A DNA stretch of 64,000 nucleotides from Anthonomus grandis grandis (Eukaryota; Arthropoda; Insecta; Coleoptera; Curculionidae): positions 7,254,001-7,318,000 of the forward strand of contig NC_065558.1 in NCBI RefSeq assembly GCF_022605725.1, written 5' to 3'. Positions 10,980-21,319 of the stretch are shown here, one piece after another. A program made the translations under genes and the position numbers. Positions within the stretch are counted from its first letter, which is position 1. Every line of letters starts with the position of its first letter. The notes under the pieces are model-generated. The model searched no databases, was not told where the DNA came from, and saw nothing but the letters and a program-made list of their open reading frames with translations.

Positions 10980-12590
10980 TCGAACACTATTTTTCAAATT
11001 TCAGGCAGTTATTTCCAACCTAAGAGTTCGACATTTAGAGAGTATAAGAAGCCTATGATTGTTAAAGGGTGAGAATGATGTATGTTAAAAAACTAAATTT
11101 TTTCCAACCATCGGGTGGAATTTTCATAAATAATAATTTTTCAAAAAGTTCTATAAGCTCTAAATCAACCTTTAACTTTTACCTATACAATGCAATTTTA
11201 ATCATCTTCCTAGATAAACTAGTAAGGAATTACAGGCAATTTGGTCAAAGAACCATTTTTTTTTCAACTGTGCAACAACATTTTGGGCAATTTCTCAAAA
11301 GATTAGGATTTCTCAAAAAATTTATAGATACATAAAATGATCCTCTTACCTTTTTCAATCAAGCACCATTTAAATTATTTTTTTAACTAACATAATAAAA
11401 ATTTTAGAAGGAATTTTGTTATTTTATTGTTTTTTATTTGCATTTTTATTCAACTGTTCGACCTTATTTTGACAGATTTCTCAAAAACTAATGGTTTCTG
11501 AAAAAATGTGTAAATATAGTAACGGATCTTTTAATTTTTTTCAATCGAGCATGATTTAAATCACCTCCATAGCTAACATAATAAAAAAGTTACAACTAAT
11601 TTTATTAGAGAACAATTTTTTTTTCAACTGTCTGACCCCATTTTGGGCAATTTCTCAAAAACTGATAATTTCCTAAAGAAATTGTTAAGACACAAAATGA
11701 ACCGCTAACCTTTTTCAATCGAGCACTATTTAAATCACTTCCTTAACTAACATAGTAAAAAAGTTACAACCAATTTTGTTAGAGAGCAATTTTTTTTCAA
11801 CTGTCCGACATCATTCTGGGAAATTTCTCACAAACTAATAATTTCCCAAAAAATTTATAAAAACACGAAATGATCCTTTAATATTTTTCAATCGATTACT
11901 ATTTAAATCTTTTTCTTAACTAAGATAATAAAAAAGTTACAAGCAATTTGGTTAGAGAATAATTTTTTTTCAACTATCCAACAACATTTTGAGCAATTTC
12001 TCAAAAACTAATAATTTCTCAAAAAATTTATAAAAACATAAAATAGTCCCTTCATCTTTTCCAATCGATCGCTATTTAAATAACCTCTTTAACTAACATG
12101 ATAAAAAAGTTACAACCGATTTTGTTAGAGAATAAATTTTTTTTCAACTTTCCGACAACATTTTGAGCAATTTCTCAAAAACTAATAATTTATCAAAAAA
12201 TTTATAAAAACATAAAGTAGTCCCTTCACCTTTTCCAATCGATCGCTATTTAAATCACCTCTTTAACTAACATGATAACGAAGTTACAACCATTTTTGTT
12301 AAAGAACAATTTTTTTTTCAACTGTCCGACATCATTCTGGGAAATTTCTCACAAACTAATAACTTCTCAAAAAATTTATAAAATTACGAAATGATCCTTT
12401 AACATTTTCCAATCGATCACTATTTAAATTACTTCCTTAGCTTATATAATAAAAAAGTTACAACCATTTTTGTTAAAGAACAATTTTTTTTCAACTTTCC
12501 GACACCATTTTGGGCAATTTCTCAAAAACTCATAATTTTTTTAAGAAATTATAAGAAATAAACGTTTAACCTTTTCCATTCGATCACAAG
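10980..12590. repeat. ~174-bp tandem array, about 9 copies
   Basis: The anchor CAATCGA-CACTATTTAAAT recurs at about 11,356, 11,542, 11,716, 11,889, 12,062, 12,236, 12,410 and 12,577, with spacing 186, 174, 173, 173, 174, 174 and 167. Each unit also has AACTAACAT-ATAAAAAAGTTACAA and CAACTGTCCGACA-CATTTTGGGCAATTTCTCAAAAACTAAT-like blocks. The central copies are the most similar to each other, with divergence at both edges, as expected for satellite DNA homogenised in the middle. No coding. Confidence 0.9.
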
Positions 12591-14029
12591 GCATGCCAGG
12601 CATAAGGGTACTTCTTATATCACATTATATTTAGATAAAATTCCCATTTTGGTATTATAATATGTTGGGCGCCAAAATAGTGCTTTAATTTTTTAATATT
12701 CGATTGTTTTAAATAATGTAATTACCATGACCCTCTACTTACAACAATAAAAAATACTAATTTGATTAGGTGATTTACCGCCCCGTCCCCTTATTATAAT
12801 TTTATTTTAACCAACGTTTAATTGTACATTATAAATGAAAAAAGGGTAATTTTTCTGGAATCTCAAATGCCTGGAAGAATTTTTTTTTCTATGAATTTTC
12901 ACGTAAGATATACCAATTCTCGAAAATATTATAACGAAGAAATAAAACAACATAAAATTAATTTTTCTTATTAAAATAATGGTATTTATTACATTAAAAA
13001 AGTATTAACATATTCAACAAAATAACAATTAAAAAAAAAACTTGAAAACCAAGTGGTTTTTCTGGAGAGTTTTAAGTAGTTACACCTACACGGCCTATCT
13101 GGGGTGCCCTTTCTACATACATAAAAAATAAATAAATAGGTACATAACTATACATTCTTTATACATGATTATCACAAGTAATCAAAACTAACTCAGTGAA
13201 ACTAAATTTCGAAAAATCAATACAATAAATTATTAGGCAAAAAAAAGCGAAACCAGGTGCGAAGCAAAAACGATATTTTCTTCATTGTCTTTCTTACATG
13301 CCAACTTAAACTGAGATCTATCATTTTGTCCATAAGTGCTTACAAAGAATTTGTAACAACAATAACAACTTAAATATTAAGTACACTTTTGGTCGGGGCG
13401 GAAAGTACATACATATTTCCAAGCCGGGACCTAACTTTGAAAGCGATTGAAAAATAATAAATAATAAATAAATATACAAAATTAAAAAAAAAAATGGCGT
13501 AGAAGACGAAAGAAAATTTACAAAACAGTCGAGACTAGGAGCGAAGAAACTTGCATCAGACATTGATTGCACTTTGTCCTGCGGAATATTAAGGTACATC
13601 CATTATAGCACTAGTGTGGAAACAATAAGACACTTAAACAGGCATAAAAAACTAGCGTAAAGAAATTTTTTAGAGAAAATAGGAATCGAGTTTTTTGTTT
13701 TATTTTAACCGCTACACTATACAAAATCGACAAAATATACAAAAGAAAAATCAAGATACCCGTATCTTTTATATACACTCTTTAAAAAAAAAAAGTTTCT
13801 TATACGTATTTAAGTGGTTATACAATTTATAGGGTCGCAAAGATAAGATAAAGGTGATGAATTTACACATAAGTTTTATAGAAATTTCAAAAATGTACTG
13901 TAAAATGGATATAATAGCATAGTAAGTAAAATAAGAAGTCCTAAATTTTTGCAAATCTGGTAGTTTTGTATAATTGTTTAAATTATTATTAAATTTTTTT
14001 TGTACATATTTTGTAAAACTTTGAAATAG

Positions 14030-15310
14030 GTGTCCAGACAAATTGTCCAGAAAATATTTGTACAAAATGTCAACGTTTTACCTAGTCAAGTTTGTCAGTT
14101 ATGATCATTTTGTACAACTTTTTTTAATTAATATTTAAAAAAAAAAGTTCTCAACTTTTTTAACAAACTTTGAAAACCGCTTAGATAGGTATCAGGTAAC
14201 AGTCAAACTGTACCTAGTCAAGTTATTGAATTATGTTATAATGTACCATTTTGTACAATTTTATTTCATATTTTTCAAAAATATATTTATATTAAAATAT
14301 ATTTCAATATATTATAATTAATATATTTCAAAAAATACTATAATATTTTGTGTTCAGCCAAATTATCCATAGAATATTTGTACAAAATTTCATAGTCCTA
14401 CCTAGCCAAGTTTCTAAGTTATGATCATTATGTACAATTTTTTTATATATTATTTTTCGATTTTTTTTCCTCTATTTTTTGCACATATTTTGTAAAACAC
14501 TGCAATAGATACCCAGTTAAATTGTCAAGAAAATATAAAAAAGATAAAATAGTTCGTCAGTTATAATAATATAGTACATTGTTTTTTTATTAATAATTAA
14601 AAATAAATATTTTCTTATTAACTTTTTGCATATATTTTAAAAACGCTAAAATGTGTATCTACTTGTACAAAATTTTAAATGTGTACCTAGCCAACTTTGT
14701 AAATTATAATCATTTGGTACAATTTTTTTGTACTTAACATTTTTCGAAAATTTATTTTCTTACTTTATGCATATATTTCGAAAAACGCTAAAACATATCT
14801 CTAGTCAAATTATACAGAGAATATTTGTACATAATTCTAAAGGTGTACATAGTGAAGTTTTAAGGTTGTAATCATTTTGTACATTTTTTTTAAATTATTA
14901 TTAAAAAAAATACTTTTTTACTTTTTGTACATATTTTAAAAAATGCTGAAAGTCCAGTCAAATTATTTGGAGAATATTTCTACCAAATCTCAAAGTTGTA
15001 CCTACACAAGTTTGTGACGTATGATCATTTAGTACAATTTTTTTTTAACTCCTTGTACATATTTAAAAAAAACGCTGAAGTAGGTGTCCACTAAATTATA
15101 CAGAGAATATTTGCACAAAATTTCAAAGTTCTACCCAGTCAAGTTTATGACTTTAAGTACATATTTTGAAAAATGCTCATATAGGTATCTAATCAAATTA
15201 TCCAAAGAAACTTCTGCACAATTTCAAATTTGTACCTAGTCAAGTTTGTGAGTCATGATTTTTGGTAATTTTTTTTTTTGGTAAGAAACGCTAAAATAGG
15301 TATCGAGTTA
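14030..15310. repeat. Diverged tandem array, 130-185-bp units
   Basis: The phrase CCTAGTCAAGTTTGTGAGTT then ATGATCATTTTGTACAA recurs with variation at about 14,084, 14,217, 14,403, 14,550, 14,689, 14,851, 15,004, 15,137 and 15,238. Between the anchors are CACATATTTTGTAAAA-CGCT and CAAATTATCCAGAGAATATT-type blocks. Copies are clearly related but much eroded, with irregular spacing. The array sits immediately 3' of the zinc-finger CDS. Confidence 0.8.
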
Positions 15311-15393
15311 AATAATTTTTTCAGAGAATACTTCTACAAATTCAGAAAAAAATAATTGTAAGTAATCTCACCCTCATCTTATCTCGCAAACCC

Positions 15394-15399
15394 TTTATT
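15394..15399 (-). promoter_or_regulatory. Candidate proximal poly(A) signal
   Basis: AATAAA on the minus strand (TTTATT on the plus strand), 30 nt downstream of the zinc-finger stop codon. AT-rich sequence makes chance occurrence likely, hence the modest confidence. Confidence 0.35.
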
Positions 15400-15428
15400 A
15401 AAAATTTCAACAAAAAAACTAACCACAC

Positions 15429-16901
15429 TTAATCCCTTCCAATTCTCTTATGAATCTGTTGATGTTTCAACAGGTGTGCCTTTTGCCTAAACGCTTTCGC
15501 ACACGTGTCGCACCTGAACGGTTTCTCACCCGTGTGCGTGCGCAGATGCACCTTAATATTACTTTTATTTAAAAAACCCCTATTGCAAATATTACACCTA
15601 TGCACCGGCTTCTCTTTGCCCAATAAACCTAAAGTCTGATCCGTAGAAAAAACCGCGGTACTGGCCGACTGCTGTTTCTTCGGATTCCGGTTTCGTTTTT
15701 TCGTCGAACTCGATGTGGTCGTTGTGGTGGTCGTGTGAGGGTAGTTCTGCCCCATCAGCTCCGGACTTCTTATCCGATGATCCTCGTGCAGACTGTGAAT
15801 GCTGTACTGCGGTATAAATCTACCGTTAACCGTTAACAGTAGATTATCCGTGGTAGAGACAACGTTAGCTGGTGGGCTCGCGGTCGGAATCAGCTCAGCA
15901 GCATAGTTGGTCGAACTAGGAGCTTCTTGCTTAACAGGAGGGCCGTTCTGAAGTCTGTATTGTAACAAAGGCATGCTACCGTGAGTCAGTAGACTTTGCA
16001 ACGTCGAACCGCTTTGATGCGCTTGTGGTTTCCCGTTTCCACCGTAAATGTTGCTTTGGGACTTTTGAGAGAATTCACTGCTGGTGCTCGGCACCAAGAA
16101 CTCACTCATGCTGTCGTTAATGATCAGCGCCTCTTTCTGGTCACCGTAGTTCTGATCGATCCACGCGTCCAAGTCCATCCAACTGTCCCTGGACGCATTC
16201 GGATCGTCACTTTCTGGATTTGTACTGGGAACGGTGGTGTCAGCTATCGCGGACCCGATGATAGCAGCGATATCGTCAATGGACGATATATCGTACTCGG
16301 TTATTTCACTTTTAATTTGCGCGGCCGAGTCTATGCTGGCGCAATCCTCGAATTTGATCGCGCTCGATACGGAATCGGCACAATCGTAACCCAACTTCGC
16401 CACCTCGTCTACCGTATATAAAGTCTTCTCGTCACCGGAGTCTGAACCGATATTACACGTCGAACTGGACACTATATTTTGCTCGCTAAAATTACTATAA
16501 TTATTATTGTTCTCTTCTGGTATCCTTTGGGAGATTGTGTGATAGTGGTGCCCTTGGATCCCGTTGATGCTCAGGTTCGCGGTGTAATTTGTGAAGGGCG
16601 GCAAGGGCTTCAGTTCGGCCAAGCTCATCGTTTGGGAGGAACTAAGTAGGTTATTGAGGACGTCCATCGACGCTTTGTTCTCCATATCCGAGTCATCTTG
16701 GACGGAGGCTTCCAGTAGTAACTTATCGGAGCCCAAATTACTAATCGCCCCGTCCAGGATCAGTTTGTGATCGATAAACTCGCTACTGCTGGAATTTTGC
16801 CAACACGGCGAGGTGAATATCGAGTCTACTTCGTCTACTGCGCTGCTTCCGCTTACTGCCATATTGCTACCGGATAGGTTCGGATATTTCATTGTTTTCA
16901 T
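15429..16901 (-). CDS. C2H2 zinc-finger transcription factor, two fingers
   Basis: 490-codon intact exon. The C-terminus has two adjacent classical C2H2 fingers: C436-C439-H452-H456 and C464-C467-H480-H484, both C-x2-C-x12-H-x3-H, joined by the canonical TGEKPF linker, ending in HKRIGRD just before the stop. A basic stretch KKRNRNPKK (about 401-409) follows a T/S tract and is a likely nuclear localisation signal. The N-terminal 380 residues are low-complexity, Ser- and Asp-rich, with LKPLPPFTNYTANLSINGI near residue 97 and an acidic DSWMDLDAWIDQNYGD block near 240-255 that resembles an activation or cofactor-binding segment. The start is chosen at 16,901 because an in-frame TGA lies at 16,940-16,938 in the same exon. 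A second Met (16,892) has a better -3 A context. Codon use and GC content are far above the surroundings. Expected role: sequence-specific DNA binding in the nucleus. I do not recognise the orthologue with certainty. Confidence 0.93.
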   Translation of the reverse strand: MKTMKYPNLSGSNMAVSGSSAVDEVDSIFTSPCWQNSSSSEFIDHKLILDGAISNLGSDKLLLEASVQDDSDMENKASMDVLNNLLSSSQTMSLAELKPLPPFTNYTANLSINGIQGHHYHTISQRIPEENNNNYSNFSEQNIVSSSTCNIGSDSGDEKTLYTVDEVAKLGYDCADSVSSAIKFEDCASIDSAAQIKSEITEYDISSIDDIAAIIGSAIADTTVPSTNPESDDPNASRDSWMDLDAWIDQNYGDQKEALIINDSMSEFLVPSTSSEFSQKSQSNIYGGNGKPQAHQSGSTLQSLLTHGSMPLLQYRLQNGPPVKQEAPSSTNYAAELIPTASPPANVVSTTDNLLLTVNGRFIPQYSIHSLHEDHRIRSPELMGQNYPHTTTTTTTSSSTKKRNRNPKKQQSASTAVFSTDQTLGLLGKEKPVHRCNICNRGFLNKSNIKVHLRTHTGEKPFRCDTCAKAFRQKAHLLKHQQIHKRIGRD

Positions 16902-16941
16902 CTGGGGTAGTGGGGCGGTTTCTTTCTTGTCATCTTTTCAT
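16898..16941 (-). promoter_or_regulatory. Two chained uORFs in the zinc-finger leader
   Basis: On the minus strand, uORF1 (16,941-16,930) is a 3-codon frame plus stop. Its TGA overlaps the ATG of uORF2 (16,933-16,898; 11 codons plus stop) as ATGA. The TGA of uORF2 in turn overlaps the main ATG (16,901) as ATGA. uORF1 has A at -3 (CACAATG) and uORF2 also has A at -3. This is a stop-start geometry that permits termination-reinitiation, so translation of the factor may be controlled here. Other upstream ATGs in the unseen first exon are possible. Confidence 0.7.
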
Positions 16942-16957
16942 TGTGGCCCAGGAGTTT

Positions 16958-16970
16958 CTGAAAAATAAAT
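16958..16970 (-). other. 3' splice site of the zinc-finger coding exon
   Basis: Minus-strand ATTTATTTTTCAG followed by AAACTCCTGG: a T-rich tract and CAG directly before the leader that holds the uORFs. The exon would then start at 16,957 and the coding region lie wholly in this exon. At least one non-coding exon must be further upstream (higher coordinates); it was not located. Confidence 0.7.
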
Positions 16971-18230
16971 TAAGTTTATTAGTTTTTATTGTTTAGGGAA
17001 GGTTTATGGGATTCGGGGGGTTGGTACTCCATAGTGGTGACTTGCTTTAGCATGGATGATTGGCACTTGCTTAATAAACATGATCGAGTATACATCACAT
17101 ACATTTTTAAGAAAAGGGTTTTTTATTAAAGCAATAATTAATAAAAGCAATCAACTTTGAAGCAGTCTCTTGTGCAACGCTAAACCAACTAATGTTGGTT
17201 TAGCGTTAGTAAATGCATGCGCGTAGTAAATGCAATTTACTAATTTTCAGACCGCCCAAATATAAACTCGTTAGCGTTCAATCAATCGCTAAGGGTTCCA
17301 AGTGATTCAGGTTCAATAAAATTAACTTAAGTACCAAGCAATATGCAAAAGAAGCGTCATTTGGACGGTCCCTAATGATAGACCGCGACGTTCTTTTAAT
17401 TATTCGCCCATTAAAAATCTATAATAAACAAAATGGTGTTATTAGAAGAGAAAGTTTCGCGACGACGTCGAGGCCTGACCTCAAAAACTGACTCTTCAAA
17501 CGATATGATCCGTGGTTTTATGGGTTCTATGGCACATTATAATTCGATATTTTTGTTTGCTTGTGCCACTTTGAATTTCTTTAATTTCACTTTTCATTGG
17601 TTTGGGTGTTTTTTTTTCACGTTGTTATTGATGGAAACATTCGTTGTGGTTCCATTCGAACGAGCTTTTAAATTATGGAAAAGTATCTGGGTTACTCGCC
17701 CGTGAGATTCTTGAAGACATTGACGGGCAATTAGGGTACAAACCCAATTTTTTGGATAAATGAGAGTGTTACTTTAAGTATTCTTCTTGTAACTTTAGAG
17801 CAACGAAACGTTAATTATTTTTTTCATAATTCAACGGAAAATTTATAAATTTCTCGCCTTGAAAATCCTAACCCAATTGTCTAACTGAAACGGAAAATTT
17901 TGAAGTTTTTTTTCCGAAATTTGGGAAAACAATATGGCGGGTTTTATTCACTGCTTTGCGATTTTGTATAGTTCTGTTTTTTTTGTCATATTTGTCGAAA
18001 AGAAAATGGTGAAATAAAAATTAATATAAAATGCCATAAATAAAAATTAAAAATCATTTCAACTACTTTATAAATAAAGACTTTAAATCCTTAAGTTTTG
18101 AAAGTATTAATATATAAAATTACTAATTTTTTATACTGAGTAATTTGAACTTAATCAGAAATGAGTATGATCTGACATTTTATATTTTGGAAAAAATTAT
18201 TTTCAAAATAATAGCTTAAATTAAAGTCGC
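16971..18230 (-). other. Likely intron or upstream region of the zinc-finger gene
   Basis: The stretch 17,030-17,760 is more GC-rich and complex than average (for example GACCGCGACGTTCTTTTAAT and CGCGACGACGTCGAGGCC) and appears single-copy. The 90-codon open frame on the plus strand here has no family resemblance and I do not call it. The region from 17,760 to 18,230 is plain AT-rich. Confidence 0.4.
17176..17207. repeat. Perfect 14-bp-arm hairpin, 4-nt loop
   Basis: AACGCTAAACCAAC (17,176-17,189), TAAT loop, GTTGGTTTAGCGTT (17,194-17,207). It is compact enough to act as an RNA stem-loop or cruciform in the presumed intron of the zinc-finger gene. A GTAAATGCA word repeats twice just after it. 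Confidence 0.85.
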
Positions 18231-18790
18231 AGTTTTTATAATACCTAGAACAACTGCCTGGAATAAATTTTTAATTTAAATCACAAAAAAAGTTTTTAAT
18301 CTCTTTAACACAGTTTTTCCTAGTTGTAAAATATTTAATAATTTTTTCCAGGCATTAAGTGTATAAGGTATGAAATTTTTTTAAATATACTAATAACAAT
18401 TGCTTGGAATAATTAATTTTTTAATTTTTAAGCAACCAAAGCAATTTTCCAGGCAGTTTTTAAGCACTTTACGTGAATTTTTTCCGGGATTATTTATTAG
18501 AACTGCCTGGAATACATTTTTAATTTAAATCGCTACTTGAAGTCAGTTTCCAGGTAGCCTTTGTGCTCCTAAGTCACTTTTTCCAGGATCTTGTAGAATT
18601 GTTTTAATTTCTTTCACTTTTTTACGCATGTATGAACCTTTCGCATTCAAATATTATATAGAACAACTGCCTGTAAGAATTTTTAAGAATATATATTTTT
18701 TTCTAAGCAATTAGAGGTAGCAGGGAGTAAAATTAAATTGCTTTTTAACTTTCTTAACAGCTTCGCAATTTTCAAGTATCTGGACCTATA
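18231..18790. repeat. Cluster of AACTGCCTGGAA / TTCCAGGCA motifs
   Basis: AACTGCCTGGAATAAATTTT followed by TAATTTAAATC appears at about 18,251 and, with a small change, at 18,501. TTTTCCAGGCA words lie at 18,343-18,356 and 18,435-18,456 and CAACTGCCTGTAAGAA at 18,664. The half-sites are paired head-to-head at variable distance: an eroded array of the window-wide inverted-pair family. Confidence 0.6.
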
Positions 18791-19059
18791 AAAGTTAGTA
18801 AACAGTTTTTAGTCTATTGATTTAAATTATCTAGCTGATTCTGGAATTTTCTTGAATCAATTTCTTTGTTTTATTTTCTGAGAAATATCATCAATTTTCA
18901 AAAAAGGCGAGGAATCATTCATGAAAAATGAGTGAAGAAAATTTGATTGATTTTCTTATGACTCTTTGATCACACTAATACTACAAATTGACGTGCAGTA
19001 ATTAAAATAAGAGGCAAGGAAAAAGTCCCTGCAGAATCCAACTGAGAGCAGACGATACC

Positions 19060-19570
19060 GCCGTGGTGGGTGGTGATCAGAGAAATTTTGGATCTAATGC
19101 AAAAATTAAAACCCAATGATATAGACCCACTCATAAAATTATTGAGAAGCAAAAGAGGACTGGATAAGGACGAGGTGTGAGGTACTGCAAGACTTACAGC
19201 AAAAACATGATGGTGTCAACTTGCACAAAAAATTAAAGGAAATATCTGGAGCAAATATGCGACCAGCACCATATAGACTAATAAAAACCAATATCTTCAA
19301 GGAAAATTACATCCTTGACTTATTTGCCAACTTACGATAATTAAATGTGAAGTTGACTATTAACTAATTAAAGAACAATAAGGGTCTAAGATCTGACAAT
19401 ATTTATACAGAAGTTATTAAGTTAGTTGATGCAGAAAAGTTGAATCTGTTTCCAAAGCTACTAAATCAAACTTTTAAGTCTGGTAAAATTCCAGAATGGC
19501 TAGGTTCATTCCTATTACCAAAAGGCCAGATCCTCGTCAATGTAATGACTTAAGTTTGATTATATTAATA
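19060..19570 (+). pseudogene. LINE ORF2 remnant (region before and into RT)
   Basis: Broken plus-strand frames give IPPWWVVIREILDLMQKLK (with stops before and after), then YILDLFANLR, and then NIYTEVIKLVDAEKL followed by LLNQTFKSGKIPEWLGSFLL, with a shift into KRPDPRQCNDLSLI. The 'PxWWxxxIxxxIxxLM' block and the 'N-Q-x-F-x-S-G-x-I-P-x-W-x-x-x-x-L-x-P-K' block with a following 'DP-x-x-C-x-D-x-x-x-I' are typical of non-LTR retrotransposon reverse transcriptases. Several frameshifts and stops; the palm motifs are missing. Confidence 0.7.
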
Positions 19571-20261
19571 AAAAAAAAATTTTTAATTAATATTCCTTAA
19601 ATTTAATTTTTTGCTGAAAATTTTATAGGAATTTAGATTGTTTTATGAGAAAATAGAGAAATGCAAAAATTTCACGAAAATTGGTTACTATCCAATCCAA
19701 TTAGCTTAATTTATTTCAATATATTGATGTAAACTTTAAACTTTTAATTAATTTTGGAAAATTGCAGAAAAAAAAACATTGTGTTTAAGTCGTTTTTAAA
19801 AATCGTTGAAATAATTTCGTAAAATTATAGAAAATTTTAATTTCATAAATTTTTTAATCAGTTTCTCCAATAGAACTCAATTATAAAGAATCATTGTAAT
19901 GTTAGACATATTAATGAATATTTAATTTTTATTAAATTTAATTCTAGGCGAATTTAACTAAATACAATTTTATTCAATTTTTGCTAAAAATTTAATTTTC
20001 ACAAGAGAAATGCGTAAAAATTGGTCGATATCTAAGTTAACCCAATACAATTCAATAAACCCATCACAGAAGCAACTAAATCAGTTATTATATTACAAGT
20101 TAATTCCAACCCTGCTACAGAGTTCAAAATTTTAATTTATTTTGGAAAATTAAAGAAAAATTATTGAAATTTCATCCAGGATCATAGAAATCGTGAAAAC
20201 GATTTGATAAAATTAAAATCGTCTAAATTTTACACATTGTATTATTCAGATTAAAAATATG
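19571..20261. other. AT-rich filler
   Basis: No gene or repeat family recognised. Recurrent words such as AAAATTTAATTT and CACGAAAATTGG hint at old duplication. Similar text occurs at 31,800-32,500. Confidence 0.3.
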
Positions 20262-20265
20262 ATAT

Positions 20266-20519
20266 TGTGACGACAAGCCACCTATTTGAGAGACCACCCT
20301 GTACGAGCTAGACATCCGAAGCGCACGTGGGCTGGGAAACAACGACTCAGCATAATGTGTTATTGTAATTGCATAGCTAATAAAATGTACTAATAATTAG
20401 TTGTCACGTAGACACCAGAATTATAACATCTAGGCAACTCAATATACCATCTGTTCATTAAAGCCCAACACAGTAGTATTAATTAAGCTACAACCCCCAA
20501 AGAAAGTACTGGTGTCACA
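20266..20519 (+). repeat. LTR, 254 bp
   Basis: Begins TGTGACGACAAGCC and ends GGTGTCACA, with a 6-bp terminal inverted repeat TGTGAC/GTCACA and the TG...CA ends of LTRs. AATAAA at about 20,379 is a candidate poly(A) signal. Confidence 0.85.
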
Positions 20520-20540
20520 ACTGATGGAGGCGCCGCGTAA
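20520..20540 (+). other. Candidate primer-binding site
   Basis: TGGAGGCGCCGCG begins at 20,525, six bases after the LTR end. TGG at the start and the position fit a tRNA primer-binding site. The matching tRNA was not identified. Confidence 0.45.
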
Positions 20541-20768
20541 TCCTATCGTACAGAGTAACTTCCGCGAAAACTGATCTACATCTACAGTTAAAGTACTAGT
20601 TCACGTGGTTGATCACTCGTAACGTAACGTCGGTCGTAGAAAGTGTAGAGTACATGTTAATGGTTAGAAAGTGTAGTGCGAGTGTAGTGAATGTTCTTAA
20701 GAAGTCACGCTAGAGCCAATAGACGCCGCTCATCACTTCTACCAGTTAGAAGTAATCAAACAGTTAAC

Positions 20769-21094
20769 ATGCCTAATAACCAAGATAATGATGAAGTAGG
20801 AGAAAATCCCAGAGGTCAAGACCGAAACGCAAGGGAAGTCTATACTTCCGTAAATCCAAAAGTATTCGCAGGAAAAGAGGGTGAGAACGTGGCATCATTT
20901 ATAAAAAATTTTAATAGAGCCGCAAGAGCAAACCGTTGGTCTAAGGAGACTAAACTTCTCCAACTACCATGCTATTTGGAAGGTGCAGCTCTAGAATGCT
21001 TTGAAACGATAGAGGAAGATATAGAGACGTACGACGAAGCAATAGAGTCTTTAAGAGCCAATTTTACAAAAACAAAAGACCAAGAGCAGGTGTA
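20769..21094 (+). pseudogene. gag: Gag-like ORF, 5' part only
   Basis: The frame is open from 20,691. The Met at 20,769 (MPNNQDNDEVGENPRGQD) is the likelier start, with 26 extra codons upstream. After an acidic hydrophilic N-terminus comes a capsid-like segment: VFAGKEGENVASFIKNFNRA, then a conserved-looking W in ANRWSKETK and LPCYLEGAALECFE, the pattern of Ty3/Gypsy retrotransposon capsid domains (hydrophobic helices around W and L-x-G-x-A). The frame is cut at about 21,094 where the inverted LTR starts, so the C-terminal capsid, any nucleocapsid zinc knuckle, and pol are absent. It cannot be autonomous. Confidence 0.75.
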
Positions 21095-21299
21095 TGTTGG
21101 GCTTTAATGAACAGATGGTATATTGAGTTGCCTAGATGTTATAATTCTGGTGTCTACGTGACAACTAATTATTAGTACATTTTATTAGCTATGCAATTAC
21201 AATAACACATTATGCTGAGTCATTGTTTCCCAGCCCACGTGCGCTTCGGATGTCTAGCTCGTACAGGGTGGTCTCTCAAATAGGTGGCTTGTCGTCACA
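21095..21299 (-). repeat. Truncated LTR in inverted orientation
   Basis: Reverse complement of 20,266-20,470 with no net indel (paired coordinates always sum to 41,565) and one substitution noticed near 21,222. The last 49 bp of the LTR are missing at the internal junction. Confidence 0.9.
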
Positions 21300-21319
21300 A
21301 TATCTTGAGATTTTGGTAT

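Larger units (their letters stand above)
12595..15428 (-). other. Possible 3' UTR and downstream flank of the zinc-finger gene
   Basis: This lies directly downstream of the stop codon of the minus-strand zinc-finger CDS. AATAAA on the minus strand occurs 30 nt after the stop (plus-strand TTTATT 15,394-15,399) and again at 12,985-12,990. The part at 13,000-14,000 is apparently single-copy, with AT-rich UTR-like words and a small GC-richer block (13,380-13,440). If the distal signal is used, the 3' UTR would be about 2.4 kb and include the repeat array of 14.03-15.31 kb. If the proximal one is used, it would be about 50 nt. Transcript data are needed to decide. Confidence 0.4.
20266..21299 (+). 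mobile_element. LTR - partial gag - inverted LTR element
   Basis: A 1,034-bp insertion. A complete LTR (20,266-20,519) is followed by a leader, the first part of a gag-like ORF, and then a truncated second LTR in inverted orientation (21,095-21,299). The whole unit is bounded by 4-bp ATAT copies (20,262-20,265 and 21,300-21,303), compatible with a target-site duplication, though ATAT is a weak signal in this AT-rich sequence. The right inverted LTR matches the left over 205 bp with only one difference seen by eye. It therefore looks recent and resembles a self-integration or rearranged Ty3/Gypsy-type product, or a non-autonomous element with LTR-derived terminal inverted repeats. Confidence 0.8.

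Noticed and set aside
15996..16421. 141-codon plus-strand frame
   Set aside because: Antisense shadow of the zinc-finger CDS.
16898..16901. Alternative that the zinc-finger ORF continues upstream across the splice site
   Set aside because: An in-frame TGA at 16,940-16,938 within the same exon closes the frame.
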